Shown here in pieces: positions 16,418 to 24,391 of a stretch of DNA of 64,000 nt. The notes under the pieces were generated by a model. It was not told the origin of the DNA. It saw nothing but the letters and a program-made list of their open reading frames with translations, and made no database searches. Numbering within the stretch: position 1 is the first letter of the stretch; every line of letters starts with the position of its first letter. Origin of the DNA: Holophagales bacterium (GTDB lineage Bacteria; Acidobacteriota; Thermoanaerobaculia; UBA5066); contig JADKBZ010000002.1 of the NCBI GenBank assembly GCA_016714815.1, forward strand, positions 186,001-250,000, given 5' to 3'. A program made the translations under genes and the position numbers.

Positions 16418-19378
16418 TCACGGGATGTCGGCACCGCCCGGCACGCCGAAGCGCTGCGTGTCCCACCGCTTCAGAAGCCCCGCGGCACGGTTGTAAGCAG
16501 AATTTCTGGACTGGCAGGTCTTCAGGGAGGCACGGAGCCAGGCGGAGGAGTCCGCGAGGCGTTTTTCCCCGGCGGCCCGGATTCCCATCATGAGGGCCAC
16601 TTCACAGCGGCGATCCGCAGTCGTCGCCACCTCGAGGAGCTTCTCCTCCGACGCCTCGCCCATCAAGAAGAGCCCGTAGATCGCGTAGGGCGCCGGAGTC
16701 TTCGGATCACGGAAATGAGCCAGGAGCCGGTCCCGGTGTTCACCCGAGACGCCACCCTGCAACGCAGCGGCCTCCGCACGCAGGAGCCAATGTCCGTCGT
16801 TGTCGGGCACGAGCCACAGGAGCTCGAACTGGCGGTTGTCGAACGCGGAATAGGCCACCCACGAGTTGTTCGGGCCAGACAGGACCTTTCTGCGGAACCA
16901 GTCCGCCGCGTACTCTCCTCCCTTATCGAGCTTCCGATACCGGTACGCACGCAGGAGGGGATCCATGGTCGCGTCATGCGGCTCGAGGATCGCTTCCAGG
17001 ACCTCGACCGCGACATCGAAGCGCTTCGCGCTGGCGAAGGGCTGCGCGAGGTCGAAGAGGTACCAGTCGTTCAGGCGCGCCTGCACCATTGCCTCGATGG
17101 CCTTCCGCCGTGCCCTTGGCTTCGCCTGCGCGAACGCGGAATAGAACCGCCTCGGGAAGACCTCGCGCGCCACCTCTGCGGAAAGAGGCCGTTGTGGATC
17201 GGCCAGCGTCTTCGCGGCCTCCTCGTACTCCTCCTGGCGCCATAGGATCCCCGCGAGGTCCACCCGCGACGCGCTGCTGTCCGGGTACCTCTCGACCTCG
17301 GCGCGAGCCATGTTCAGGGCCTCGGCGTGCCGTCCGAGCCCTTCGAGCGCCTCGGCACCGGCCCACAACGCCGCGGACATCCACGTCTCAGTGTGCGGCT
17401 CGATCGCAGCCCACGCTTCCGGAAAACGGCCCTCCAGGAAGAGAACGTGTGAGAGTCGCGAGGCGTAGAGGGCCTTGGCGAGCGGCTCCGCTTCCGGGTG
17501 AGAGGCGAGCCAGCGCCGCAGATAGGACTCGGCCTCGGCCAGATAGCCCTGATCGTAGAGCAGGCGGAGGGCGGTCATGTCCGAACCGCTCTCGTCGGCG
17601 CGACCGAGGACGTCGAGGGCCATCGCGCGCAGCTCGTCCCCTTGGAGGACGCCCCGTTGCACGAGGTAGTCGAGCGACTGGGCCCTCATCCAGGGGTCCG
17701 CCCCGGCGTCCGCAGCGACGGCATGAAGGCTGGCGACGTCGCCCGAAGAGTGAGCGAGCCAGGGCCCATGGCCTGTACGAGAGGAGCTCGGGAACGCTCG
17801 GTAGTAGTCGCGAGCCCCGAGCGGATCCAGGAGCGTCTGAAGACAGATCGTTCCGAAGAGCTCGCCATTCGCGGGGCGACTGTCGAGGATGCTCACCAGC
17901 GCCCGAGCGACTGCCGGTCTATCGGGAGTGTCCGTGGGCAGGGCGTCGTTGACCGTTCGGCCGGTCCTCCGAATGGCAGCCTGGCCCAGGCTCGGAAGAG
18001 TGGTCAGGTCGGCGGCCAGCGCACTCACCGGGAGGGTCCCGTTCTTGAAGGCGGAGAGGTTTCTGAACCACCTCTGGAACTCCGCGCCGGGCCCTGGGTC
18101 GCCGCCCTCCAGCGAAGCTGCGAATTCGGCGGCGGCCGGGCCGGAGGAGAGGTTGTCGAGATAGAAGCGCCCGAGACCCTCGAGCGCCGAGTAGAAGATC
18201 GCGCGCTGGCGACCTTCGGCCGCGGCGCTGTCGAGGAATGTGCCTGGCCGGCGCTGACGCGAGGCCTGCGCCCTCTCGAAGAGCGCGAGAAGACCCGTTC
18301 CCTCGAGCGGTTCCGGGACGCCAGCTTCGTGGAGGACGATCTTGAGAAGCAGCCCGTTCGTCTCTACGTCCGAGCCGAAGGGCCTGTTCCAGGCTTGCAG
18401 GCGAATCGCGAGGACGGCGGAGTGATCCAGCCCGTTTGGGTGGATCTTCGCCAACGAGGAGTCCACCTCCGCGAGCGTGCCCCGCGAGCCCTTCCGGAGG
18501 AGGTGCAAGTAACGACACTCGGGAGACGCGGCACTCTGCCCGGCCAAGGCCTCCAGGGCCGCGTCATCCTCTTCCAGGAAGAGCCTCTGGATACTCCCCG
18601 CCGGGAGGCCGGCGGCGATGAGCCGCGCCTCTCGCGTGTATCCCATGAAATACGCGAGGGTCGCCTCGCGCTCGGGAAACCGTTTCTGAGACGCCGCTTC
18701 CGCCATCGCGAGGAGTGCCAGCGCTCGGCCCGGAATCAGGTCCGCCATCTCGAGGGTATCCGTGACCTGCATCTCGAGAGTGCCGTACGCAATCGAGGCG
18801 AGGTCGAGAAGCGCGCCTTTGTCCGTCCCCGACGTCCAGAGACGATCGATCTTCTCGAGAGCCTGGATGGGTCCGTCGCCGAACGGATCAGATGCGAGGT
18901 TCCGAAGCCGAGCTGCCTCTGCCGGTGCGAGCGGCCTGCCGGCACCTGCGCGCCGAGCCCCGGACGCCACGATCCGGAGCGCGTCGAGCGTCTCGACGAA
19001 CCCGGGAATCGCCGAGAGGGTGGCCGCGGGGGAGCTCCCGACGTTCACCGTCCAGCGACGCCGGAGCGCCGCGACGCTCGCCGTCACGTCCTTCCCACCG
19101 GCCCGGGCTGCGACCTCCTCGAAGGCGAGGAGGAGCCGTCGGTCGGGCTTCAGCAGCGAGTCGGCCTCGACGACGTCGCGCATCTCCGCAGGCGGCACGG
19201 TGAGGATCGGAGGCGGAACTGGCGTCGGACCCTTGAACCGGGGCCTCGGTCGGCCGTTCGCCACCGGTTCCGGCGCGGGTGAGCGCTGCAGGAATCCCCA
19301 GCCCAGGACGCACAGCAGAACGGCCACGAGAGCACCGAGGACATAGCGTGACCTGCCGGAAACGATCGATCTACTCAT
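16418..19378 (-). CDS. Large membrane-anchored helical-repeat (TPR-like) protein, 986 aa
   Basis: The N-terminus has one transmembrane helix (SRYVLGALVAVLLCVLGWGFL, about residues 10-30) followed by a Pro-rich linker, so most of the protein is outside the inner membrane. From about residue 560 onwards there are degenerate tetratricopeptide-type repeats (for example ALYASRLSHVLFLEGRFPEA, ALEGLGRHAEALNMARAEVE and WRQEEYEEAAKTL), and the first half is also helical and Leu/Ala-rich. TPR proteins serve as scaffolds; no catalytic motif is visible. It sits between attC sites 16188-16243 and 20727-20782, together with two small genes, and if it is a cassette it is exceptionally long for one. I cannot exclude that a degenerate attC between 19.4 and 20.1 kb has been lost. 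Confidence 0.8.
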   Translation of the reverse strand: MSRSIVSGRSRYVLGALVAVLLCVLGWGFLQRSPAPEPVANGRPRPRFKGPTPVPPPILTVPPAEMRDVVEADSLLKPDRRLLLAFEEVAARAGGKDVTASVAALRRRWTVNVGSSPAATLSAIPGFVETLDALRIVASGARRAGAGRPLAPAEAARLRNLASDPFGDGPIQALEKIDRLWTSGTDKGALLDLASIAYGTLEMQVTDTLEMADLIPGRALALLAMAEAASQKRFPEREATLAYFMGYTREARLIAAGLPAGSIQRLFLEEDDAALEALAGQSAASPECRYLHLLRKGSRGTLAEVDSSLAKIHPNGLDHSAVLAIRLQAWNRPFGSDVETNGLLLKIVLHEAGVPEPLEGTGLLALFERAQASRQRRPGTFLDSAAAEGRQRAIFYSALEGLGRFYLDNLSSGPAAAEFAASLEGGDPGPGAEFQRWFRNLSAFKNGTLPVSALAADLTTLPSLGQAAIRRTGRTVNDALPTDTPDRPAVARALVSILDSRPANGELFGTICLQTLLDPLGARDYYRAFPSSSRTGHGPWLAHSSGDVASLHAVAADAGADPWMRAQSLDYLVQRGVLQGDELRAMALDVLGRADESGSDMTALRLLYDQGYLAEAESYLRRWLASHPEAEPLAKALYASRLSHVLFLEGRFPEAWAAIEPHTETWMSAALWAGAEALEGLGRHAEALNMARAEVERYPDSSASRVDLAGILWRQEEYEEAAKTLADPQRPLSAEVAREVFPRRFYSAFAQAKPRARRKAIEAMVQARLNDWYLFDLAQPFASAKRFDVAVEVLEAILEPHDATMDPLLRAYRYRKLDKGGEYAADWFRRKVLSGPNNSWVAYSAFDNRQFELLWLVPDNDGHWLLRAEAAALQGGVSGEHRDRLLAHFRDPKTPAPYAIYGLFLMGEASEEKLLEVATTADRRCEVALMMGIRAAGEKRLADSSAWLRASLKTCQSRNSAYNRAAGLLKRWDTQRFGVPGGADIP

Positions 19379-19512
19379 CTCCTGCCTTTCGGTAGGCCGG
19401 TACCTGCGGCCTTCTACGACTGCGGGGAGAGGGCTGGGCAGACCTTCGCCGGTCTGCTCCTTCCGGGACTACCTATGGCATTCACAAAACCCCTCCGCGA
19501 GGCCGTCGCCAA

Positions 19513-19767
19513 TCATATGCCGGTACCGGAGCTCCTCGGCGGAGCGGGCCACTCCGTGCCTTCCACGCAGATGGAGCCATCCTTGACGCCGATGGGCAGA
19601 CTGTGGTCCTGGTCGACGCCCCAGACCAGCAGGCATGATGTGACCTTCACGGTCTTGCCAGACGGGAGGCGTTGCTCGGTGGTGGGCTGTCGAAACGGAC
19701 CGGCCGGACCGCAAGAGGCAAGGCATAGCGCGAGAAGGGGGCGCAAGAAGTGAGGGCGCCGTGGCAC
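19513..19767 (-). CDS. Small lipoprotein, 84 aa
   Basis: The N-terminus MPRRPHFLRPLLALCLASC is a lipoprotein signal with lipobox LASC. The mature 65 residues contain the pattern RLPSGKTVKVTSCLLVWGVDQD and SICVEGTEWP, a small beta-rich unit with two cysteines. I do not know the family. It precedes the 986-aa gene on the same strand, 134 bp away; that gap contains nothing recognisable. Confidence 0.55.
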   Translation of the reverse strand: MPRRPHFLRPLLALCLASCGPAGPFRQPTTEQRLPSGKTVKVTSCLLVWGVDQDHSLPIGVKDGSICVEGTEWPAPPRSSGTGI

Positions 19768-19833
19768 GACTGCCTGTTTTTGCGGTGATATGAGAGGACC
19801 CGAGCGGGCGGAATGGCGGCGAAAGAGGCTACG

Positions 19834-19929
19834 CTACTTCAGGCGTCTAACGGTCGCCCCACGCTCCCGCCGACGACCCATCACGTGGTACCCGGCACCT
19901 TCGTACGCGACGCGTAGTGGTCGCGACAT
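19834..19929 (-). pseudogene. N-terminal fragment of a REP-associated (Y1) transposase
   Basis: The 31-codon frame MSRPLRVAYEGAGYHVMGRR matches the start of IS200/Y1-type REP-associated tyrosine transposases (usual form M-x-RPLRIxYEGAxYHVxxRGNE). It ends in a stop soon after, without the catalytic HUH or Tyr. It is a relic. Confidence 0.6.
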
Positions 19930-20101
19930 CGGTCCTTCCTCGGGAGCCGAGCGCTGGACGCGCCCGAACTCTCCTCGGGATTCCAGCCCTTTCCCTCCAG
20001 CCTCGGCCCGCGGCTCTCCCGGGCTTGGCCGGCAGGTACGGACCGGGAGTAACGCGCTGCGGCACCCCCGGACCATCCTCTACTATGAAGACACCCGGCG
20101 A

Positions 20102-20449
20102 CTACTTGCCCCAGCTGAACAAGCGTGTCGGATTGGCATTCTTTTTGAGATAGTCGAACTCGGCCTGGTGCCGCTGCACGAACTGCACTGCCGAAGCCAC
20201 ATCATTGCCTTTCCCAGAGGAGTTCCAGGCCGCAAGCAACACCTCAGCGATCCTGATCACCTCCTGGGTGTTCCAGGTGTCGATGGCCACAGCCGTGAGA
20301 TAATTGACCAGCTGATTTCCCGAGAAATCGCTCTTGGATAACTCGACACCGGCCTCCACCGCTACCGCTCCCTCACCCGTTCCCAATGGTGTGGGGCTGT
20401 ACCATAAAGTCGAAATGAACGCCCAGATCTGTTCCAAAGTCAGAGCCAT
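20102..20449 (-). CDS. Hypothetical soluble protein, 115 aa
   Basis: The ATG at 20449 is preceded by GGAGG at a normal distance, which decides the start over an upstream ATG at 20506. The protein (MALTLEQIWAFISTLWYSPT...) is mostly helical, with SKSDFSGNQLVNYLTAVAID and VIRIAEVLLAAWNSSGKGN. Its base composition is visibly less GC-rich than its neighbours, which suggests separate acquisition. No family is recognised. It lies within the attC-bounded interval 16244-20726. Confidence 0.6.
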   Translation of the reverse strand: MALTLEQIWAFISTLWYSPTPLGTGEGAVAVEAGVELSKSDFSGNQLVNYLTAVAIDTWNTQEVIRIAEVLLAAWNSSGKGNDVASAVQFVQRHQAEFDYLKKNANPTRLFSWGK

Positions 20450-20726
20450 ATCAACCTCCATCTGCCGCTGAGCCACAGCGTCGTAGACTTCGTGGGATTT
20501 TAACACTCCCGGTTTCTCCCCCGGAGATCAGAATCTGTGAATCAGAGAGGCGATGAAGCGCAGGTGGCAGATCGCCTTCTGCGTCACGTCGCGGAGGGAG
20601 TTGGTCCTTCGGGCACGACCAACACCAGGTGCCGGCCCGCCGACGATGAGTACAGGCGAGCTTCGGATGTGGCAGCGCTGACGATGTTCGAATGCACGGG
20701 AACCGTATCTACTGAACGCCCTCGAG
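20450..20726. other. Non-coding stretch at the start of a cassette
   Basis: Between the 115-aa gene and the attC at 20727 I see no supported gene on either strand. A promoter or a decayed reading frame may be present but nothing is convincing. Confidence 0.4.
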
Positions 20727-20782
20727 GTCTACCCGTGGCATCAGCGGCGAGCGAAGCGAGTCCGGTGCAAGCTGGGTTAGGG
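20727..20782 (-). repeat. attC site of the higBA cassette, leftward
   Basis: The ends are GTCTACC and GTTAGGG (20776-20782), the arms GTGGCATCAGCGGCGAGCG and GAGTCCGGTGCAAGCTGG. The higA stop is 6 bp away. Confidence 0.85.
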
Positions 20783-20788
20783 CACGGC

Positions 20789-21097
20789 TCAACTGGCTTT
20801 CGACAGGACCGGAACCTCATGAGCGATTCGTGCCCCGGTGCGGTCGCGCTCGGTCTCGAGTTCGAACCGAACCTGGAGGTTTAGCCAGAAGCGCTCGGAA
20901 GTGCCGAAATACCGCGAAAGCCGAAGAGCGGTGTCTGCGGTGATGCCACGCTTGCCGAGGACGATCCCGTTGACACGACGGGCCGGGACGCGAAGATCCT
21001 TGGCCAGACGGTACTGGCTGAGTCCGTGCGGTTCCAAGAACTCGGCCAGGAGAACCTCGCCGGGATGGATGGGTGCGAGCTTTGTCACGGCGGTCAC
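20789..21097 (-). CDS. higA: HigA-family antitoxin (XRE helix-turn-helix)
   Basis: The 102-aa protein begins LAPIHPGEVLLAEFLEPHGLS, the signature start of HigA-type antitoxins, followed by the helix-turn-helix YRLAKDLRVPARRVNGIVLG and KRGITADTALRLSRYFGTS. It should bind and neutralise HigB and repress the shared promoter. Its GTG start at 21097 directly follows the higB stop, so toxin and antitoxin are translationally coupled with toxin first, the usual order for higBA. The pair occupies one cassette, the one nearest the putative recombination core at 21448. Confidence 0.92.
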   Translation of the reverse strand: MTAVTKLAPIHPGEVLLAEFLEPHGLSQYRLAKDLRVPARRVNGIVLGKRGITADTALRLSRYFGTSERFWLNLQVRFELETERDRTGARIAHEVPVLSKAS

Positions 21098-21382
21098 CTA
21101 CGAGTGGTAGTCGACGATTTCGACGTCGAAGGCATCGGTGGCGCGCCAGACGAAGCAGATGCGCCACTGATCGTTGATGCGGATGCTGTGCTGGCCAGCA
21201 CGATCGCCCTTGAAAGGTTCGAGGCGATTCCCGGGCGGTACGCGCAGGTCGGCGAGGGAGTCAGCCGCATCGAGGATGACGAGTTTCCGAAGCGCAACGC
21301 GTTGAAGGCTGCCGGGCAGACGACGCGAGCGGCGACGTTGAAAGAGCGCTTCCGTGTCGGGTTCGCGGAAGGAGCGGACCAC
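21098..21382 (-). CDS. higB: HigB-type toxin (RelE/ParE superfamily)
   Basis: The 94-aa protein has the HigB pattern: N-terminal RSFREPDTEALF, central RKLVILDAADSLADLRVPPGNRLEPF, GDRAGQHSIRINDQWRICF and C-terminal VEIVDYHS. HigB toxins are ribosome-associated mRNA endonucleases with a RelE fold. The start is a GTG at 21382. TA pairs are common stabilising elements in chromosomal integrons because loss of the cassette is penalised. The reading frame is intact. Confidence 0.9.
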   Translation of the reverse strand: MVRSFREPDTEALFQRRRSRRLPGSLQRVALRKLVILDAADSLADLRVPPGNRLEPFKGDRAGQHSIRINDQWRICFVWRATDAFDVEIVDYHS

Positions 21383-21439
21383 GCGACGGTGTAGTAACGG
21401 ATACCGTTACTACGCGTCAAGAATATGCGGCAGACCTGC

Positions 21440-21480
21440 CCACCGTGGCCTAACCCGACTTCCGCAGTTCGGGTCCCACA
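21440..21480 (-). other. Isolated recombination core beside higBA (attI candidate or decayed attC)
   Basis: GCCTAAC at 21448-21454 (GTTAGGC read on the minus strand) borders the higBA cassette on its upstream side, where a site is expected. The flanking sequence (CCGACTTCCGCAGTTCGGGT) does not have the common attC arms and forms only a short hairpin. It could be a former attI or a diverged attC. The sequence from 21480 to 21616 has no gene I can identify. Confidence 0.4.
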
Positions 21481-21616
21481 GAAGGAGTTTCTAAGGGGTA
21501 AGCGGCTGTAAGTGACTGCGTCTGCGTGAGGGAGCTTGAAAAGGTGCGTGTAGTGCCAACCTACCCCCTTGATCGGGCGGGATGCGGCGTGAGATCACTT
21601 GTTCGGACGACGCCGC

Positions 21617-21895
21617 ATGTATCTGCGCCAATCGAAGGTACGCAAGGACGGAAAGACGCATACGTATTGGCGTCTCGTGCGTTCGGTGCGCCGGGGCCGC
21701 AAGGTCATGCAGGAGACGGTGGCGCAGCTGGGCGAGTTGAATGCCGCCGGCAGGGCGCGGGCGCAAGAGCTGGCGTGTCGGATCACTGGACGGGGCCGAC
21801 AGCAAGAGCTGTTCGAGGAGCGACCGACGGAGGAGACGGTTCCGGTCCGATTGGATCGGGTTCGTGTCGAGCGGACGCGGAGCTGTCAGCTCGCT
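21617..21895 (+). pseudogene. IS1634-family transposase, N-terminal fragment
   Basis: The frame starts MYLRQSKVRKDGKTHTYWRL and continues VRSVRRGRKVMQETVAQLGE, RITGRGRQQELFEE and VPVRLDRVRVERTR, the N-terminal region of IS1634-type DDE transposases. It stops matching at about residue 93, exactly where IS21-type terminal sequence begins, so the catalytic domain has been lost through that insertion. Confidence 0.75.
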
Positions 21896-22484
21896 CCCGA
21901 AAATCCCCCCATGTTCGCGTCTGAAATTCCCCCCTCTCCTGACAGGGAGGAAAAGGGATGGAAACGACTATAAGCGCGACAGGGCTGACGATTCCGCCCG
22001 GGACGCCCGTGGGCGTCGCGGAGGAGCCGTTGATCCGGGAAACAGAGTGGGGAGCGATCCGAGAACTCCACGCCAGGGGGGTGTCGAAGAAGGCGATCGC
22101 CCGACAGCTGGATGTGGACATCAAGACCGTCCGGAAGTGGCTGAAGAAGGAGTGGCGACGACGCTGCCGGGAGATCGCCGAGCGGGGCTTGGACCCGCAT
22201 CGGGGTTTCCTGGAGGGCCGGGGCCCCGAGGTGGGCTTCAACGGAAAGGTGCTCGAGCGGGAGCTTCGGGAGAAGGGGTGGTCGGGGCACTACGCGACGG
22301 TTGCGCGGTACGTGGCACCGCTTCGGAAGTCGTGGCACGGGCGCCGGAGGCCGTCGTGCGCTTCGAGACGGACCCGGGCCAGCAGGCCCAGGTGGACTGG
22401 GGCTCGACGGCCGTGACGATCGGCGGGGAGAAGGTGCGGATCCACGTCTTCACGATGGTCCTCGGCTACAGCCGGCGCGGGACG
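21896..22484 (+). mobile_element. IS21-family element, left-end fragment with istA start
   Basis: Two imperfect repeats (GAAAATCCCCCC and GAAATTCCCCCC, 21899-21932) resemble the repeated transposase-binding sites at IS21 ends. They are followed by a frame from 21958 with HARGVSKKAIARQLDVDIKT, the helix-turn-helix of IstA, then, after a frameshift near 22330, the first catalytic Asp in QAQVDWGST. The gene is cut at 22484 by the IS3 element, so istA is truncated and istB is absent. Confidence 0.75.
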
Positions 22485-22517
22485 TGTCAACGACTTTGAG
22501 ACAGCGACGGGTCGAAT

Positions 22518-23525
22518 TTACTGAACAGTGGGTTCCTTCTCTACGGGCTCGCTCTTCGGGGGGTTGATCCAGGCGGCCGACGGCAGAGCGGGTGGAGTCG
22601 GCGGCTTGCGGACGAAGCGTTCCGGATGGGCCTGGTAGGCGTCGGAGAGGACGGACTGGCGCTGGTTGAGCAGGTCTGCTGCGCGTCCGTAGTGGACGCT
22701 ATCCGGGGTGAGCAGGCCGATGCCAGAGTGACGATGTTCGGTGTTGTACCAGGGGAAGAAGCTCAGGCAGAAGGAGCGGGCGTCCTGGATCGATCCGAAG
22801 CGGCTGGGGAAGTCGGGACGGTACTTGAGCGTTCGGAAGTGGCTCTCGGAGAAGGGATTGTCGTCGGAGACGTGAGGACGACTGTGAGTCTTCGTGACGC
22901 CGAGATCCGAGAGAAGCAGTGCCACGGCCTTGGACTTCATCGAGGTGCCGCGATCGGCGTGAAGGGTGAGCTGGCCGGGCGGGATGCAGTGCTTGGTACA
23001 GGTCTGGTCGATGAGCTGGCTGGCCAGGGAGGCCGACTCGCGGTCGGCGACCATCCAGCCCACCACGTAGCGGCTGAAGATGTCGAGGATCACGTAGAGG
23101 TAGAAGTACGTCCACTTGGCCGGGCCGAGCAGCTTCGTGATGTCCCAGCTCCAGACCTCGTTGGGTGCCTGGGCGAGGAGCTCGGGCTTCTTGTAGGCGG
23201 GGTGTCGCAGCTGGTCGCGGCGTTCGCGGACTTCCTGCTCGTCGTCGAGGATGCGGTACATCGTGCGAGGCGAGCAGAGGTAGGTGCCCTGGTCCAGGAG
23301 CGTTGCCCAGACCTCTGCGGGCGCCTTGTCGACGAAGGTCTCGCAGTGGAGGGTGTCCAGGACGACCTGGCGTTCGACAGCGCTGAGTGCGCGAGCAGGG
23401 ATGGGGCGCTCCCTGGCCGGCGGCTGCGGTTGCAGGTCGCGGTAGTACGAGGCTCGGGCCAGGCCCAGCGCATCGCAGGCACGGGCCGTCCCGATGGCCA
23501 GGGAGAGATCGCTGACGGCGGGCAT
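22518..23525 (-). CDS. IS3-family transposase OrfB (DDE integrase domain)
   Basis: The 335-aa protein has the rve integrase domain with D in VWSWDITKL, D in LHADRGTS and E in SDDNPFSESHFRTLKYRP, the D-D-(35)E arrangement of IS3 transposases, preceded by an HTH_21-like region. It carries out cutting and joining of the element's DNA. Its ATG overlaps the OrfA stop, so it may be expressed by coupling or as an OrfAB frameshift fusion. The copy appears complete. Confidence 0.9.
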   Translation of the reverse strand: MPAVSDLSLAIGTARACDALGLARASYYRDLQPQPPARERPIPARALSAVERQVVLDTLHCETFVDKAPAEVWATLLDQGTYLCSPRTMYRILDDEQEVRERRDQLRHPAYKKPELLAQAPNEVWSWDITKLLGPAKWTYFYLYVILDIFSRYVVGWMVADRESASLASQLIDQTCTKHCIPPGQLTLHADRGTSMKSKAVALLLSDLGVTKTHSRPHVSDDNPFSESHFRTLKYRPDFPSRFGSIQDARSFCLSFFPWYNTEHRHSGIGLLTPDSVHYGRAADLLNQRQSVLSDAYQAHPERFVRKPPTPPALPSAAWINPPKSEPVEKEPTVQ

Positions 23526-24064
23526 CAGTCGTTGCCTTCGTTCTTCGGGGCGCTCAACGGCACACCCAGGAGCAGCGAGACTTTTTTTTGGACGTCGATG
23601 ATGATCTCGGCCGTACGCAGGCGCTCCTCGAGCCGCAGCTTGTCGCGCTCGAGCTCTGCGACGCGGGTGGCCATGGCGTCGACGACCTTCTGCTTGCGTC
23701 CGCGTTTCTTGGGGGCGAGCCCGGCGATCGTGGCCTGTTCACGCTGGCGCCGCCATTCCGTCAGATGGGAGGAGAACAGGCCCTCGCGCCGGAGCAGAAC
23801 ACCGACGGTGCCGGAAGCCGAGCACCCATCGGCCTCTTCGAGAATCCGCTTCTTGTACTCGGCGGTGAACGTCCGGCGCCTCGGACGATCCGTCAGGACC
23901 TCAGGGTCGGGAGGCGGCGCGGCGGGGCCCGCAGGCAGGGGGGGCGGCGCGGCCGTCGTGGGGGCCGAGCTACGCTCCGGCTCCCTCCGGTCGCCTACGC
24001 TCCGCTCGGCCCCCACGACGGGGTCGGGCACGGCCCTGGGGAGGTGTCTCTGTACCTTGCTCAT
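23525..24064 (-). CDS. IS3-family OrfA (DNA-binding subunit)
   Basis: The 179-aa protein has a low-complexity Pro/Ala-rich N-terminus, then the HTH_Tnp_1 domain (RRRTFTAEYKKRILEEADGC) at about residues 62-110 and a leucine-zipper-like coiled coil (ATRVAELERDKLRLEERL) used for multimerisation. It should recognise the terminal inverted repeats. An intact OrfA upstream of OrfB suggests this copy may still be active. Confidence 0.85.
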   Translation of the reverse strand: MSKVQRHLPRAVPDPVVGAERSVGDRREPERSSAPTTAAPPPLPAGPAAPPPDPEVLTDRPRRRTFTAEYKKRILEEADGCSASGTVGVLLRREGLFSSHLTEWRRQREQATIAGLAPKKRGRKQKVVDAMATRVAELERDKLRLEERLRTAEIIIDVQKKVSLLLGVPLSAPKNEGND

Positions 24065-24134
24065 TCATCATCTCTCCCCGCCCTCGTTCTACAGTAATTA
24101 CCAGGGGGGTCGGTGTCTCACGCACGTTGGCACA

Positions 24135-24216
24135 GAGGCCGTGCGTCGTTTGCGGCAAGCCCCTTCGCACCCCTCAGGCCCGGTTCTGTCCGGCTTGTGG
24201 CTGGTCGGCACTCTAG
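24135..24216 (+). pseudogene. 3' end of a zinc-ribbon protein gene cut by IS3
   Basis: Immediately right of the IS3 end a frame reads CVVCGKPLRTPQARFCPACG and ends at a TAG at 24214-24216. The CxxC...CxxC pattern is a zinc ribbon. It is probably the tail of a rightward cassette gene whose start was lost. The remaining sequence to 24373 shows no gene. Confidence 0.5.
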
Positions 24217-24391
24217 GCAGCGAGTGCTCACCTGTCACGTCTCGGTCGCACCCCGGCTCATTTCATTCTCCTGGGGCTTCTGCCGGAGCCACTATCGTGT
24301 TCACCCGTCCGGTGGTTCCGGAAACACGAACCCGCATTCCTTCACCGCCGCCGGACCCCACTCTCCACACGCGGCCTAGCCTTGAACCCAG

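Larger units (their letters stand above)
22485..24134 (-). mobile_element. IS3-family insertion sequence, copy 1
   Basis: The element is about 1650 bp, with ends TGTCAACGACTTTGAGACA and, inverted, TGTGCCAACGTGCGTGAGACA. It encodes OrfA and OrfB on the minus strand. A second copy, nearly identical apart from small indels, lies at 33582-35226 in the same orientation. The flanks of this copy do not show a target duplication: IS21 istA is on the left and a zinc-ribbon gene fragment on the right. Confidence 0.88.
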
